The notes: generated from the letters alone by a model not told the origin. 26,073 bases of DNA from UBA7887 sp964408735 (GCA_964408735.1 CAYPAX010000069.1:1-26073); one strand, 5' to 3'; counted from the first letter of the stretch, positions 15,387-23,531 are shown. Program-made: numbers and translations.

Positions 15387-16439
15387 CTACTGCGCGCCGC
15401 CGTAGAAATCCAGATAGATATCGGCCCGCCGGTTGGCGGCCTCGCCATGCACCGTGGCCTCGGAATAGGCCGGTGCCTGGTCCGACATGGAGCTGATGTA
15501 GATGCGGTCGGCGGGAATGCCGAGACGGGTTAGTTCCTGGGCCACCACACGGGCGCGATCATAGGCGATGCCGAAATTGGCGATCTTCGATTTCACCGAA
15601 TCCGCCGAATCGGTGCGCCGGCTGGCATGACCGACCACGCGTACGCTGCCGCCATGGGCCCTGTGAGCCTCGACCACCGCGATCATCACCTGCCTGTCGC
15701 GCTCGGAGATTCCGGTCGAGCCGTGCAGGAAATAGATCACGCCCGCATGCATGGAGCGTTGCACGCCTCCCGGATCGAACGTCTCGGGCGCCGGCATCGG
15801 CATTTCGTCGGCAGCCGCGGCCACCGCCGGTGCCGGTGCAGGCATGGGAGCCGGCGGCGGCGGCGGCGGCGGCACCTCGACGATCGGTGTCGCGACAGGC
15901 ACCATCTCCGGTTCCGGCATAGGCTCGGGCGCAGGAGGCGGCACACTGGTTTCCACGTCCACGACATCCACCCGCGGCGCAGGCTCGGGCTCGGGCTCAG
16001 TGACCACGACAGTAGCCGGTACCATGTCGCCACTTGGCGGCGGCGGCGGTGTGACCAAATCGGCCGCCCCGCTCTGCAGGCCAGCCGCAGCCGCGGCTGG
16101 ATTGTCCGTATACTCGACGTTCTCGCGGTCGGCTACCAAGCCTTCGGCGATGCTACGGCGCTCGTCGACGCTGGTCACCACCGGTGCCTCGCCAGGTACG
16201 GCACCGAGCTCCGGGAACGGGTCTTCCTCGCCGGGAATGCCTTCCTGGCGCTCCGCCTCCAAACGTGCCTGCATTTCGGGGCTCAGCGCTTCGTCCTCAC
16301 CCTCCTGGCTGTCGAGCGCACCAATCCATTCCACAGGATTGAGCTCATCGGGAAGCGACGAACAGGCCGCCAGCGACACCGTCAAGGCGGCAACCGTGGC
16401 AACTTGCAGAATAGCGCGGCTGGGGCTAAGTACAGTCAT
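15387..16439 (-). CDS. OmpA-domain lipoprotein with proline-rich spacer
   Basis: Outer-membrane lipoprotein, likely tethered to peptidoglycan. The 350-residue protein begins with a lipoprotein signal peptide and lipobox LAAC (C26), followed by an acidic region (about 45-100), a long Pro/Glu/Val-rich low-complexity spacer (about 125-220, with runs of six or seven prolines), and a C-terminal OmpA-like domain (about 228-346): VIYFLHGSTGISERDRQVM, VRVVGHASRR, AYDRARVVAQELTRLGI and ANRRADIYLDF. The spacer could cross the periplasm. It sits 37 bases upstream of the aminotransferase gene and divergent from phaC. The domain call is good; the cellular role is inferred. Confidence 0.85.
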   Translation of the reverse strand: MTVLSPSRAILQVATVAALTVSLAACSSLPDELNPVEWIGALDSQEGEDEALSPEMQARLEAERQEGIPGEEDPFPELGAVPGEAPVVTSVDERRSIAEGLVADRENVEYTDNPAAAAAGLQSGAADLVTPPPPPSGDMVPATVVVTEPEPEPAPRVDVVDVETSVPPPAPEPMPEPEMVPVATPIVEVPPPPPPPAPMPAPAPAVAAAADEMPMPAPETFDPGGVQRSMHAGVIYFLHGSTGISERDRQVMIAVVEAHRAHGGSVRVVGHASRRTDSADSVKSKIANFGIAYDRARVVAQELTRLGIPADRIYISSMSDQAPAYSEATVHGEAANRRADIYLDFYGGAQ

Positions 16440-16472
16440 GGTCGATATTGGCCTCTGTTGGTCGGGCCCGCG

Positions 16473-16489
16473 GCTGACGTCGCGTCAGC
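16473..16489. repeat. Inverted repeat in the ompA-like/phaC divergent region
   Basis: gctgacg (16473-16479) and cgtcagc (16483-16489) flank tcg: a perfect 7-base dyad 34 bases upstream of the lipoprotein start. It may be an operator or a leader hairpin. The 180-base divergent region (16440-16619) otherwise shows a TATAAC (16533-16538) that could be a -10 for phaC, with no good -35, and a TGCT-N4-AGCA dyad (16517-16528) just upstream of it. Confidence 0.35.
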
Positions 16490-16619
16490 GCCACACCTGG
16501 GCACGGGTCAACGAAGTGCTACACAGCAAGTCTATAACATCGGCAAGGCGACACAAGCGTTGAGGACGCGCCGCACGGCATTTGCCGGCCTGCGCGACTA
16601 CTGAAAGGCGAAGAGTGCC

Positions 16620-18413
16620 ATGGCGACCCAGAATCAGCAGCCGGAGACAGGCGAGAACCCGGCCGACACCTGGGCCCGCATCGCCGAGCGCAGCCAGCGG
16701 GTCATGCAGCAGATGATGGCGCGCCCGGCTGGTGCCACCTCGCCGGAGGATGTGGCGCCCATCGTCGAGGCATTCACCGCCATGACCCAGCGCCTGCTGG
16801 CGGATCCGACGCAGCTCGCCCAGGCGCAAATGGATTTCTGGCAATCGCAGATGTCGCTCTGGCAAAATGCAGCCAAGCGCATGCTCGGCCAGGAGCCTGA
16901 CGAGGCTGCCGAGGCCATTGCGCCGGCGCCGGGCGATCGCCGCTTCCGCCACGCCGCCTGGCAGGAAAATACCGTCTTCGACACCATCAAGCAGTCCTAC
17001 CTGCTCAGCGCCCGCTACCTGCAAGGCTTGGTAGAGGGTGTCGACGATCTCGATGCGGACACGGCGCGCAAGGTAGACTTCTATACGCGCCAGTTCGTCG
17101 ATGCCATGGCGCCGACCAATTTTGCCGCCACCAACCCGGCGGTGATCGAGGCGACCATCGACAGCAACGGCGAGAACCTGGTGCGCGGGCTCGACAACAT
17201 GCTGGCCGATCTCGAGCGCGGCGGCGGCGAGCTGAAAATCAGCATGACCGACGAGGAGGCTTTCGACGTCGGGCGCAACGTGGCCGCCACGCCGGGGCAG
17301 GTGATCTATCGCAACGACCTGATGGAGCTGATCCAATACCAGCCCACCACGGAGACGGTGCGCCAGCGGCCGCTGCTGGTGGTGCCGCCGTGGATCAACA
17401 AGTTCTATGTGCTCGACCTGCGGCCTGAGAACTCGTTCCTCAAGTGGGCCACCGACCAGGGCTACACGGTCTTTGCCATTTCCTGGGTCAATCCGGGACC
17501 CGAGCTGGCGGACAAGAGCTTCGAGGACTATATGCGCGAAGGCCCGCTGGCGGCGCTCGACGCCATCGAGCAGGCGACGGGCGAGCGCGAATGCGTTGCG
17601 GCATCGCTCTGTCTCGGCGGCACCTTGCTCGCCTCGACCCTCGGCTATCTCGCTGCCATCGGCGACGAGCGCATCCGCTCCGCCATGTTCATGGCCAGCC
17701 TGGCCGATTTCTCCGAGCCCGGCGACCTCGGCGTCTTCATCGACGACGCGCAGATCTCCGCCCTCGAGAAGCGCATGGAAGAGAAAGGCGGTGTGCTTGA
17801 CGGCAGCGCCATGTCGACCACCTTCAACATGCTGCGCGCCAACGACCTGATTTGGTCCTTCGTCGTCAACAACTATTTGCTCGGCAAGGACCCGGCACCG
17901 TTCGACTTGCTGTATTGGAATGCGGATTCGACGCGCATGCCGGCGGCAATGCATTCGTTCTATCTGCGCAACATGTACCAGAACAACCTGCTAGTGGAGC
18001 CCGGCGGCATCACCCTGGCCGGCCAGGCGATCGACCTCGGTGCGGTCAGCGTTCCGGTCTATCTGCTCGCGGCCCGCGAGGACCATATCGCGCCGTGGAA
18101 AGGCTGCTACAAGAGCGTGCACCGCTATGGCGGGCAGGTGCGCTTCGTATTGACCGGCTCTGGCCATATTGCCGGCGTCACCAATGCCCCGGCTGTGGCC
18201 AAATACCCGCACTGGACCAACGCCAAGAAGCCCAAGGACTCCGAGGCCTGGCTCGAAGGCGCGGCCCAACAGGACGGCTCGTGGTGGCAGGACTGGCACA
18301 AGTGGCAAGGCCGCCATGCCGGGCCGAAGGTGCCGGCACGAACACCCGGTGATGGCGCCCTGCAGCCGCTCTGCCCCGCCCCCGGCACTTATGTGATGCA
18401 GAAGGAAAGGTAG
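16620..18413 (+). CDS. phaC: Class I poly(3-hydroxyalkanoate) synthase
   Basis: Polymerises (R)-3-hydroxyacyl-CoA into PHA at the granule surface. The 597-residue protein has the PhaC N-terminal domain (about 110-280: FDTIKQSYLLSARYL, then GQVIYRNDLMELIQY) and an alpha/beta-hydrolase core with PLLVVPPWINKFYVLDLRPENS. The catalytic triad is C331 in SLCLGG, D488 in REDHIAPW and H516 in GSGHIAGVTN. The tail GSWWQDWHKWQG and KVPARTPGDG is typical of class I. The nucleophile box reads S-L-C-L-G-G where the textbook form is G-X-C-X-G-G. ATG 16620 has GAAAGGCGAAGAG upstream. The SDR gene follows 5 bases after the stop, so the two are probably co-transcribed. Confidence 0.95.
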   Translation: MATQNQQPETGENPADTWARIAERSQRVMQQMMARPAGATSPEDVAPIVEAFTAMTQRLLADPTQLAQAQMDFWQSQMSLWQNAAKRMLGQEPDEAAEAIAPAPGDRRFRHAAWQENTVFDTIKQSYLLSARYLQGLVEGVDDLDADTARKVDFYTRQFVDAMAPTNFAATNPAVIEATIDSNGENLVRGLDNMLADLERGGGELKISMTDEEAFDVGRNVAATPGQVIYRNDLMELIQYQPTTETVRQRPLLVVPPWINKFYVLDLRPENSFLKWATDQGYTVFAISWVNPGPELADKSFEDYMREGPLAALDAIEQATGERECVAASLCLGGTLLASTLGYLAAIGDERIRSAMFMASLADFSEPGDLGVFIDDAQISALEKRMEEKGGVLDGSAMSTTFNMLRANDLIWSFVVNNYLLGKDPAPFDLLYWNADSTRMPAAMHSFYLRNMYQNNLLVEPGGITLAGQAIDLGAVSVPVYLLAAREDHIAPWKGCYKSVHRYGGQVRFVLTGSGHIAGVTNAPAVAKYPHWTNAKKPKDSEAWLEGAAQQDGSWWQDWHKWQGRHAGPKVPARTPGDGALQPLCPAPGTYVMQKER

Positions 18414-18418
18414 ACGCC

Positions 18419-19168
18419 ATGGCGCTGCCCAATGCCCCGCGCAAGACCATCGTGCTGACCGGCGCCAGCCGCGGCATCGGCCATGCCACCGTCAAGCGTT
18501 TCTCCAGCGCCGGCTGGCGGGTGATCACCTGTTCGCGCCAGGCCTTCCCCGAGGATTGCCCCTGGGAGGCGGGGCCGGAGGACCACTTGCAGATCGACCT
18601 CGGCGATGCTGAGACCCTCGACGAGCGCATCGCCCATTTGCGCGACATGCTCGACGGCGCGCCGCTGGAGGCACTGGTCAACAATGCCGGTATCTCCATC
18701 AAGGGCAGCGAAGGCGAGCGGCTCGATACCCTGACCACGGAGATGGATGACTGGCGCCATGTCTTCCGCGTCAATTTCTTCGCCCCCATCGCACTCGCCC
18801 GCGGCCTGATCGAGGAGCTCAAGGCGGCCCAGGGTGCCATTGTCAATGTGACCTCGATCGCGGGCAGCCGCGTGCATCCCTTCGCCGGCGCGGCCTATGC
18901 CACGTCGAAGGCGGCGCTGGCCTCGCTGACGCGCGAGATGGCGGCGGATTTCGGGCGCTACGGCATTCGCGTCAATTCCATCGCGCCGGGCGAGATCCAG
19001 ACCGGCATCCTCTCCCCCGGCACGGAAGAAGCGCTGCTGCCAGAGATCCCCATGGGCCGCCTCGGCGCGCCGGAAGAGGTCGCCAAGACCATCTATTTCC
19101 TCTGCTCCGAGCAGTCGAGCTACGTCAACGGCGCCGAGATCCACATCAACGGCGGCCAGCACGTCTGA
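18419..19168 (+). CDS. SDR-family NAD(P)-dependent oxidoreductase
   Basis: Classical short-chain dehydrogenase of 249 residues. It shows the cofactor motif TGASRGIG (14-21), NNAG (LVNNAGISI), the N of FRVNFFAP, the catalytic S in NVTSIAGS, the Y and K in AYATSKAAL, and a closing YVNGAEIHINGGQHV. It is separated from phaC by 5 bases, with GGAAAGG as ribosome site. The place suggests work on PHA precursors, for example as an acetoacetyl-CoA or 3-ketoacyl-CoA reductase, but the N-terminal half does not closely resemble PhaB, so I do not assign that symbol. Confidence 0.85.
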   Translation: MALPNAPRKTIVLTGASRGIGHATVKRFSSAGWRVITCSRQAFPEDCPWEAGPEDHLQIDLGDAETLDERIAHLRDMLDGAPLEALVNNAGISIKGSEGERLDTLTTEMDDWRHVFRVNFFAPIALARGLIEELKAAQGAIVNVTSIAGSRVHPFAGAAYATSKAALASLTREMAADFGRYGIRVNSIAPGEIQTGILSPGTEEALLPEIPMGRLGAPEEVAKTIYFLCSEQSSYVNGAEIHINGGQHV

Positions 19169-19187
19169 GGGCGGTGCGGAGATGCCC

Positions 19188-19304
19188 ATGACACGCGGCT
19201 TGATCGTTCTGTGCTCCGTTTTGTTTCTGGCTGCGCCGATGGCGCTTGCGCTCGAGCTGAAGTGGTCGCTCGACTTGACGAGCCGCCGGGTAATATCGCC
19301 GTGA
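19188..19304 (+). pseudogene. Out-of-frame signal-peptide fragment of the MRJP-like gene
   Basis: ATG 19188 (GGAG 7 bases upstream) opens MTRGLIVLCSVLFLAAPMAL followed by ALE, a textbook Sec signal peptide, but this frame ends at TGA 19302-19304. The beta-propeller body continues in another frame. Adding one base near 19258-19262 would join the two as LALELEVVARLDEPPGN. This is therefore the 5' part of the next gene, split by an apparent one-base deletion or a sequencing error. Confidence 0.7.
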
Positions 19305-20284
19305 CGCCCGACGGCAGGGTCATCGTCAGCGTGCACCAGATCTACGGCCGCGACTTGCGGGTCGTAGAAGTGCAGCCTGACGGCTCGGTCACTCCCTTCC
19401 CCGATGCCGCCTGGAATGTGCCGCCGGCTGACGGCACCATGGTCGGGCTCCATTCGGTGCTTGGTCTGCGCGCCGATCGCGACGGCACCGTTTGGCTGCT
19501 CGACAATGCCGTGGGCACCGGGGCGACGCCTAAGATCGTGGCCTGGGACACCAACACGAACACCTTGGCGCGGGTCATCCACGTGCCCGGCCCGGTCACC
19601 TCGCCGAAGCCCTATCTCAACGATCTGGCGGTCGATCTCAATCATGGCGCCATCTACATCGCCAACCCCAGCCGCGACCGGCGGCCTTCCATCCAGGTCG
19701 TCGATATCGCCACGGGCCTGACGCGGACGGTGCTGGAAAATCATTGGAGCGTGGTGCCGGAGGATGTCCCCATCGTGATCGACGGCCAGCGCCTGCGCGT
19801 GCCCATGCCCGACGGCACGATGCTCGATCCGCGCCTGGGCATCAATCCGATCACCATCGACAGTAACAACGAGTGGCTCTACTACGGCCCCATGAGCGGC
19901 ACCTCGCTATACCGGGTGCGCACGGCCGACCTGCTGGACCGCTCGCTGTCGGACGAAGAGTTGGGCAAGCGCGTCGAGCGCTATGGCAACAAGGCGCCCT
20001 GCGGCGGCATCACCATCGACGACGGCGGCAATGTCTACATCACGGACATGAGCGCCAAGGGCATCGGCGTCACCCGGCCCGACGGCAGCTACGAAGTGCT
20101 GGTGTCCGACGACGAGCTGCTCGACTGGCCGGACGGCTTCGCGACCGGCCCCGACAACCATATCTACGTCGCCGTGAACCGGCTGCAGAAGTCCGCGCGC
20201 CTGAACGGCGGCGTCGATGAGTCGTCACCGCCGTACTATGTGGTCCGTTTTCCTGCGCTGGCGCCGGTATCGATTGGGCGGTAG
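19211..20284 (+). CDS. MRJP/Yellow-family (SMP-30-like) beta-propeller protein, apparent frameshift near its 5' end
   Basis: The frame can open at GTG 19211, but its first 15 or so residues (MLRFVSGCADGACAR) are an out-of-frame reading of the real signal peptide. Family-like sequence begins near EVVARLDEPPGNIAVTPDGRV. It then shows blocks known from major royal jelly/Yellow proteins and bacterial relatives: VSVHQIYGRD, LHSVLGLRADRDGTVWLLDNA, KPYLNDLAVDLNHGAIYIANP, GINPITIDSNNEWLYYGPMSGTSLY-type strands, CGGITIDDGGNVYITD, and DWPDGFATGPDNHIYVAVNRL. Such six-bladed propellers bind or hydrolyse small molecules in secreted form; the substrate is unknown. It lies 20 bases after the SDR gene, so it is probably the third gene of the phaC unit. 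If the frameshift is real, the product would lack export. Confidence 0.75.
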   Translation: MLRFVSGCADGACARAEVVARLDEPPGNIAVTPDGRVIVSVHQIYGRDLRVVEVQPDGSVTPFPDAAWNVPPADGTMVGLHSVLGLRADRDGTVWLLDNAVGTGATPKIVAWDTNTNTLARVIHVPGPVTSPKPYLNDLAVDLNHGAIYIANPSRDRRPSIQVVDIATGLTRTVLENHWSVVPEDVPIVIDGQRLRVPMPDGTMLDPRLGINPITIDSNNEWLYYGPMSGTSLYRVRTADLLDRSLSDEELGKRVERYGNKAPCGGITIDDGGNVYITDMSAKGIGVTRPDGSYEVLVSDDELLDWPDGFATGPDNHIYVAVNRLQKSARLNGGVDESSPPYYVVRFPALAPVSIGR

Positions 20285-20324
20285 CCAGGCACGCCAGAGC
20301 TGAATATCGGCAACGAGACGCGTA

Positions 20325-20345
20325 CCGGGCCGCGATCGGGCCCGG
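20325..20345. terminator. Hairpin in the convergent gap (possible terminator)
   Basis: ccgggcc (20325-20331) pairs with ggcccgg (20339-20345) around a 7-base loop, between the 3' ends of the MRJP-like and DUF2852-like genes. Its position fits a shared terminator, but there is no U-tract on either strand. Confidence 0.3.
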
Positions 20346-20367
20346 CACGATCGTCACGCGATGACTT

Positions 20368-20805
20368 TCACCCCGTTGGACGGAAAGCGGGGCTGCCGGG
20401 GGTTTCGGGGGGGGCGTCGGCGCCCGGGCCGGGGTCGCGTTGCTGTGCCATGAACTGGTCGAACTCGGCCTTGTCCTTGGCCTGTCGCAGGCTCTCGAGG
20501 AAGTCCTCGAACTCGTCCTGCTCTTCTTCCAGGCGGCGTAGGGTTTCCGCGCGATATTCGTCGAAAGCGCTATTGCCTGTCGCAGGCGCCTTGCCGCGAC
20601 GGCGGCGGTTGCCCGAACGCCCGTTGTCGGCAGGGCCACAATGCCAGCGGCCTGGGCCGCGAGACTTCCAACATCCCATTCGTCCACTCCATATCAGGTA
20701 AGCCAGAATGCCAAGGCCGATGGGCCAGAAGATAACGAAGCCAAGGATCATCAGTGCGATCCACGCTACCTTGCCGTAGTCGTCCAATCTTTCAGCGATA
20801 TCCAT
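20368..20805 (-). CDS. DUF2852-like small membrane protein
   Basis: Protein of 145 residues with no known function. One strong transmembrane segment is at about 13-38 (AWIALMILGFVIFWPIGLGI, then LAYLIWSGRM). A Gly/Arg-rich basic stretch with two cysteines follows (about 43-75), then a charged helix, likely coiled coil (YRAETLRRLEEEQDEFEDFL, about 84-120), and a Pro-rich tail. This matches the DUF2852 pattern as I remember it. ATG 20805 has GAGG 6 bases upstream. The leader contains the same palindrome as the TetR gene just upstream, so it is probably repressed by that TetR. Confidence 0.7.
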   Translation of the reverse strand: MDIAERLDDYGKVAWIALMILGFVIFWPIGLGILAYLIWSGRMGCWKSRGPGRWHCGPADNGRSGNRRRRGKAPATGNSAFDEYRAETLRRLEEEQDEFEDFLESLRQAKDKAEFDQFMAQQRDPGPGADAPPETPGSPAFRPTG

Positions 20806-20814
20806 CGTTGCCTC

Positions 20815-20833
20815 ATGTAAAGGTTATTTACAT
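20815..20833. promoter_or_regulatory. TetR-type operator in front of the DUF2852-like gene
   Basis: ATGTAAA (20815-20821), five bases, TTTACAT (20827-20833): a 7-base perfect dyad in the DUF2852-like leader, 9 bases before its ATG and at the predicted transcription start. The same half-sites with the same 5-base spacing occur at 21561-21579 over the TetR start. Confidence 0.7.
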
Positions 20834-20839
20834 TAATCC

Positions 20840-20868
20840 AATCTGGGGACCGTCGATCCGCCTGTCAA
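20840..20868 (-). promoter_or_regulatory. Predicted promoter of the DUF2852-like gene
   Basis: On the minus strand: perfect -35 TTGACA (20863-20868), 17-base spacer, weak -10 CAGATT (20840-20845; three of six). Transcription would begin near 20833, the edge of the operator, so a bound repressor would block clearance. Confidence 0.45.
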
Positions 20869-20917
20869 GGCCGAGACGGGCGGCGTCCGAAAATAATTCC
20901 TAGGTCGCGCCGGGAGC

Positions 20918-21562
20918 TTATGAATCTTGGTCGAATCCGAGGCCGCGCAGATAGATCAGCACGCCGGCCTCCAAAAGGTCCTCGGGCGCCATGGGCAGCT
21001 TGCGCCTGCCGCTGTCGCCGCGCGCAAACAGAGAGGCGATGCCATGCGCCAGCGACCACACGTGCAGGCTCATCATCATTACCGGCGGCCGCTTGCCGTC
21101 GGGAAGCTCGCCGATCAGCGCCTCCGAGGCCTGCCGCAGCACGCCGAAAGCCCGGTCGGTGGCGCGGGCCAGTTCGCGGCTCGTGTCGGGAGGCAGGCGG
21201 GCCTCGAACATGGCGGCGTAATAGGCGGGCTCGGCGCGAGCGAAGGCGAGATAGGCCTGGCCGACATTCCTGAAGGCGGCGCGGGGGTTGGGCCGGCCTT
21301 CGTCCCAGGCCTCGGCAAGCCGGGCGGCAAAGCGGGCGAATCCGCGCTGGGCGATTTCGGCCATCAGCGCGTCGCGATCGCGAAAATGGCGATAGGGCGC
21401 CGCCGGGCTGACGCCGACCGCGCGGGTGACCTCGGCGAAGGAAAAGCCCGCCGGACCGACCTCGGCGATCAGATCCAGCGCCGCCTGGACCAGGGCCTCG
21501 CTGAGATTGCCGTGATGATAGCCGCGTCTCTTGCGGCGATGATCGCCTTTCATTCCACCCAT
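20918..21562 (-). CDS. TetR/AcrR-family transcriptional regulator (WHG-type C-terminal domain)
   Basis: Repressor of 214 residues. The N-terminal helix-turn-helix runs about 13-60: YHHGNLSEALVQAALDLI, FSFAEVTRAVGVSPAAPYRHF with the usual RHF-RDALM continuation. The C-terminal domain carries SLHVWSLAHGIASLFARGD, the W..HG pattern of the WHG ligand-binding domain. The start is uncertain: ATG 21562 and ATG 21553 are both possible, neither with a well-placed ribosome site, and the operator covers the start region. It lies 112 bases upstream of the DUF2852-like gene on the same strand. The inducing ligand is unknown. Confidence 0.87.
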   Translation of the reverse strand: MGGMKGDHRRKRRGYHHGNLSEALVQAALDLIAEVGPAGFSFAEVTRAVGVSPAAPYRHFRDRDALMAEIAQRGFARFAARLAEAWDEGRPNPRAAFRNVGQAYLAFARAEPAYYAAMFEARLPPDTSRELARATDRAFGVLRQASEALIGELPDGKRPPVMMMSLHVWSLAHGIASLFARGDSGRRKLPMAPEDLLEAGVLIYLRGLGFDQDS

Positions 21563-21585
21563 GTAAAAGAGTTTTACATGGGTGG
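21555..21585. promoter_or_regulatory. TetR autoregulatory operator (perfect 14-base-pair dyad)
   Basis: ccacccatgtaaaa (21555-21568), spacer gag, ttttacatgggtgg (21572-21585): both arms match perfectly. It contains the ATGTAAA-N5-TTTACAT core (21561-21579) shared with the DUF2852-like leader. The dyad spans the candidate start codon of tetR at 21562, so binding would repress the gene itself. It could also form a hairpin in the message. Confidence 0.8.
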
Positions 21586-21632
21586 GGTCCCGCGCGCATC
21601 CTCGATTTGCGGGCAACGGGCCGTGAATATCC

Positions 21633-23531
21633 TCAGTCGGTCGCCGGCGGCGGCTCGGTGCGAATATCGAGACCGGCTTTCGACAGCCCCTCGGCGAAAT
21701 GCTCGATCGAGGCTTGAGGGTGGTTCCACATATCGAATTCGCGCCAGCCGTTCTCAGCGTAGTCGGGATAAATCTCAAGCAGCTTCTTCACTGCTGTCCG
21801 CGCCTCATCCAGGCGGCCGAGCTGACCATATGTCGCCGCACGAATCACCTGGACAAAGTGGAAGTCCGGCCAATCGATCATCAGGATTGCCTCAAGAGCG
21901 CCATCGTAGTCGCCATTGCGGTAGTCATAAACGCTGATACCGAAATGGAACCAATCCGGATGATGCGGATTGAGCATGATCGCCTTTCTCATCAGGTCGA
22001 TTCCCCTATCCAATCGACCGGAATAGATCATCTTGTCGCCCATGGCGGCCAGGCTCGTGGAATTGTTCGGATTGAGCGCGATCGCACGCTCAGCTTCAGC
22101 GATGAAAGCGTCTACATTATGATTCGCAAAATGCGCTTCGGCTAACCCCTGGTGTGCCAACTGGTTCTTCGGTTCGAGATCGATAGCGCGCCGAAAGGCC
22201 TTGAAGGCGCGGTCGAGCGCATCCGGACGCTTATTGAAGCCGAAGCGGTGCTCGTCCATCGCCGTCCAGGCAAGGGTGACCCAAGCCTGCCCGTAATCGG
22301 GGTCGGTTTCCACCGCGCGCTCGGCGCAGCTGCGCACCACCATATGCTTTTCAGGGCCGATCTCGTCGTAGTAGGCGACCAGCCGCAACCAGCATTCATA
22401 GGCCGACAGGTTTTCCGGCGGCTTGCCCAGGATGTCGGCCAAATCAGTACGCGAAATGATGCCGAAAACGTCACCGACCGTGCCCGAGACCTTGGCCGTG
22501 ATGTCGTCCTGGATGGCAAACAGGTCGGCGGCGCTGGGGTCGCGATCGTAGGTTTCGGCCCACAGATTGGTGCCGTCCACGGCATCGAGAAGCTGAATCG
22601 AGACGCGCAACGTCTCGTCAGTGCGCCGCACGCTGCCCTCGATCACAAAGCGGGCGCCGAGCGTATTGCCGATCTCGCGCACGTCCATTGACGTGCCTTT
22701 GAACTGGGCGGTCGAATTTCGGGCGATAACGAAGAAGTTATCGAACCGTGACAAACGGACGATCAGGTCCTCGGTGATCCCGTTGGCCAGAAAATCCTGC
22801 TCCGCATCTCCGGAGTCGTTCTCGAACGGCAATACCGCGATTGCCGGCCCGTCGGGCAGTGCCAGGACCGCATCCGCCACCTCGACCGGCGCACTCGTGA
22901 GCTGCCAGGCGGCAATCCCGACCAGCGCTATCACAACCGTAGCCACTGCAGCGATCAGCGGCGTGCGCCGGTGCGTCTGCGCGGTAGGCTTGGGCGCTTC
23001 CCGCCGACCGTCGGTGCGCACCCGATACACGTTGACCGGGCGCTCGATGTTCTTCACCTCCTGCGCGCCGAGGAATTCAAAGCCGAAGTCGAAGCGGCTC
23101 TCGACCGATTCGTAGACCGCGTTGGAGATGCAGATGCCGCCGGCATCCGCCAGGGCTTCCAGACGCGCGGCGATATTTACGCCGTCGCCGTAGATGGTAC
23201 CGTCGTCCTCCTCGATGACGTCGCCGAGATTGACACCGATGCGGAACTCCATGCGGCGCTCTTCCGGCAGTTCGAGATTGCGGCCGCGCAGCACTTCTTG
23301 AATTTCGCAGGCACCCTGCAAGGCCTCTACCGCAGAGGGGAACTCAGCGAGGATGTTGTCGCCCGGCGCATTGACCACGCGGCCCTTGTGGCGCTCGATC
23401 ACGCGTGCGATGGCGGCGCGGTAATCCTGAAGCGTGGTGACGGTCGCGGCATCGTCGTCCTGCATCAGCCGCGAATAGCCGGCCACGTCGGCGCTCATCA
23501 CCGCCGCCAGTTTGCGATTGACCTCGGGCAT
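21633..23531 (-). CDS. Adenylate/guanylate cyclase with TM segment, TolB-like domain and TPR repeats
   Basis: Class III nucleotide cyclase of 632 residues. The cyclase domain (about 5-172) has the metal aspartates D15 (SADVAGYSRLM) and D58 (APGDNILAEF) and the catalytic N119 and R123 (GDGVNIAARLE). One transmembrane segment follows at about 191-210, then a TolB N-terminal-like domain (about 225-350: IAVLPFENDSGD, LANGITEDLIVRLSRF, FVIEGSVRR) and TPR repeats (about 390-605: AFRRAIDLEPKNQLAHQGLA, AERAIALNPNN). ATG 23531 has AAGGGGG 11 bases upstream. It begins 14 bases after the stop of a second, shorter cyclase gene. Whether ATP or GTP is used cannot be settled by eye. Confidence 0.92.
   Translation of the reverse strand: MPEVNRKLAAVMSADVAGYSRLMQDDDAATVTTLQDYRAAIARVIERHKGRVVNAPGDNILAEFPSAVEALQGACEIQEVLRGRNLELPEERRMEFRIGVNLGDVIEEDDGTIYGDGVNIAARLEALADAGGICISNAVYESVESRFDFGFEFLGAQEVKNIERPVNVYRVRTDGRREAPKPTAQTHRRTPLIAAVATVVIALVGIAAWQLTSAPVEVADAVLALPDGPAIAVLPFENDSGDAEQDFLANGITEDLIVRLSRFDNFFVIARNSTAQFKGTSMDVREIGNTLGARFVIEGSVRRTDETLRVSIQLLDAVDGTNLWAETYDRDPSAADLFAIQDDITAKVSGTVGDVFGIISRTDLADILGKPPENLSAYECWLRLVAYYDEIGPEKHMVVRSCAERAVETDPDYGQAWVTLAWTAMDEHRFGFNKRPDALDRAFKAFRRAIDLEPKNQLAHQGLAEAHFANHNVDAFIAEAERAIALNPNNSTSLAAMGDKMIYSGRLDRGIDLMRKAIMLNPHHPDWFHFGISVYDYRNGDYDGALEAILMIDWPDFHFVQVIRAATYGQLGRLDEARTAVKKLLEIYPDYAENGWREFDMWNHPQASIEHFAEGLSKAGLDIRTEPPPATD

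Noticed and set aside
15840..15875. Simple GGC-repeat tract as a microsatellite or phase-variable repeat
   Set aside because: It encodes the poly-proline spacer of the OmpA-domain lipoprotein; trinucleotide changes would not shift the frame and the tract is short.
16517..16528. TGCT-N4-AGCA dyad upstream of phaC as a PhaR operator
   Set aside because: Its TGC-GCA spacing is six bases, unlike the three-base spacing of the phasin boxes, and it lacks the TTTTTG and ACA flanks. It is too short to support alone.
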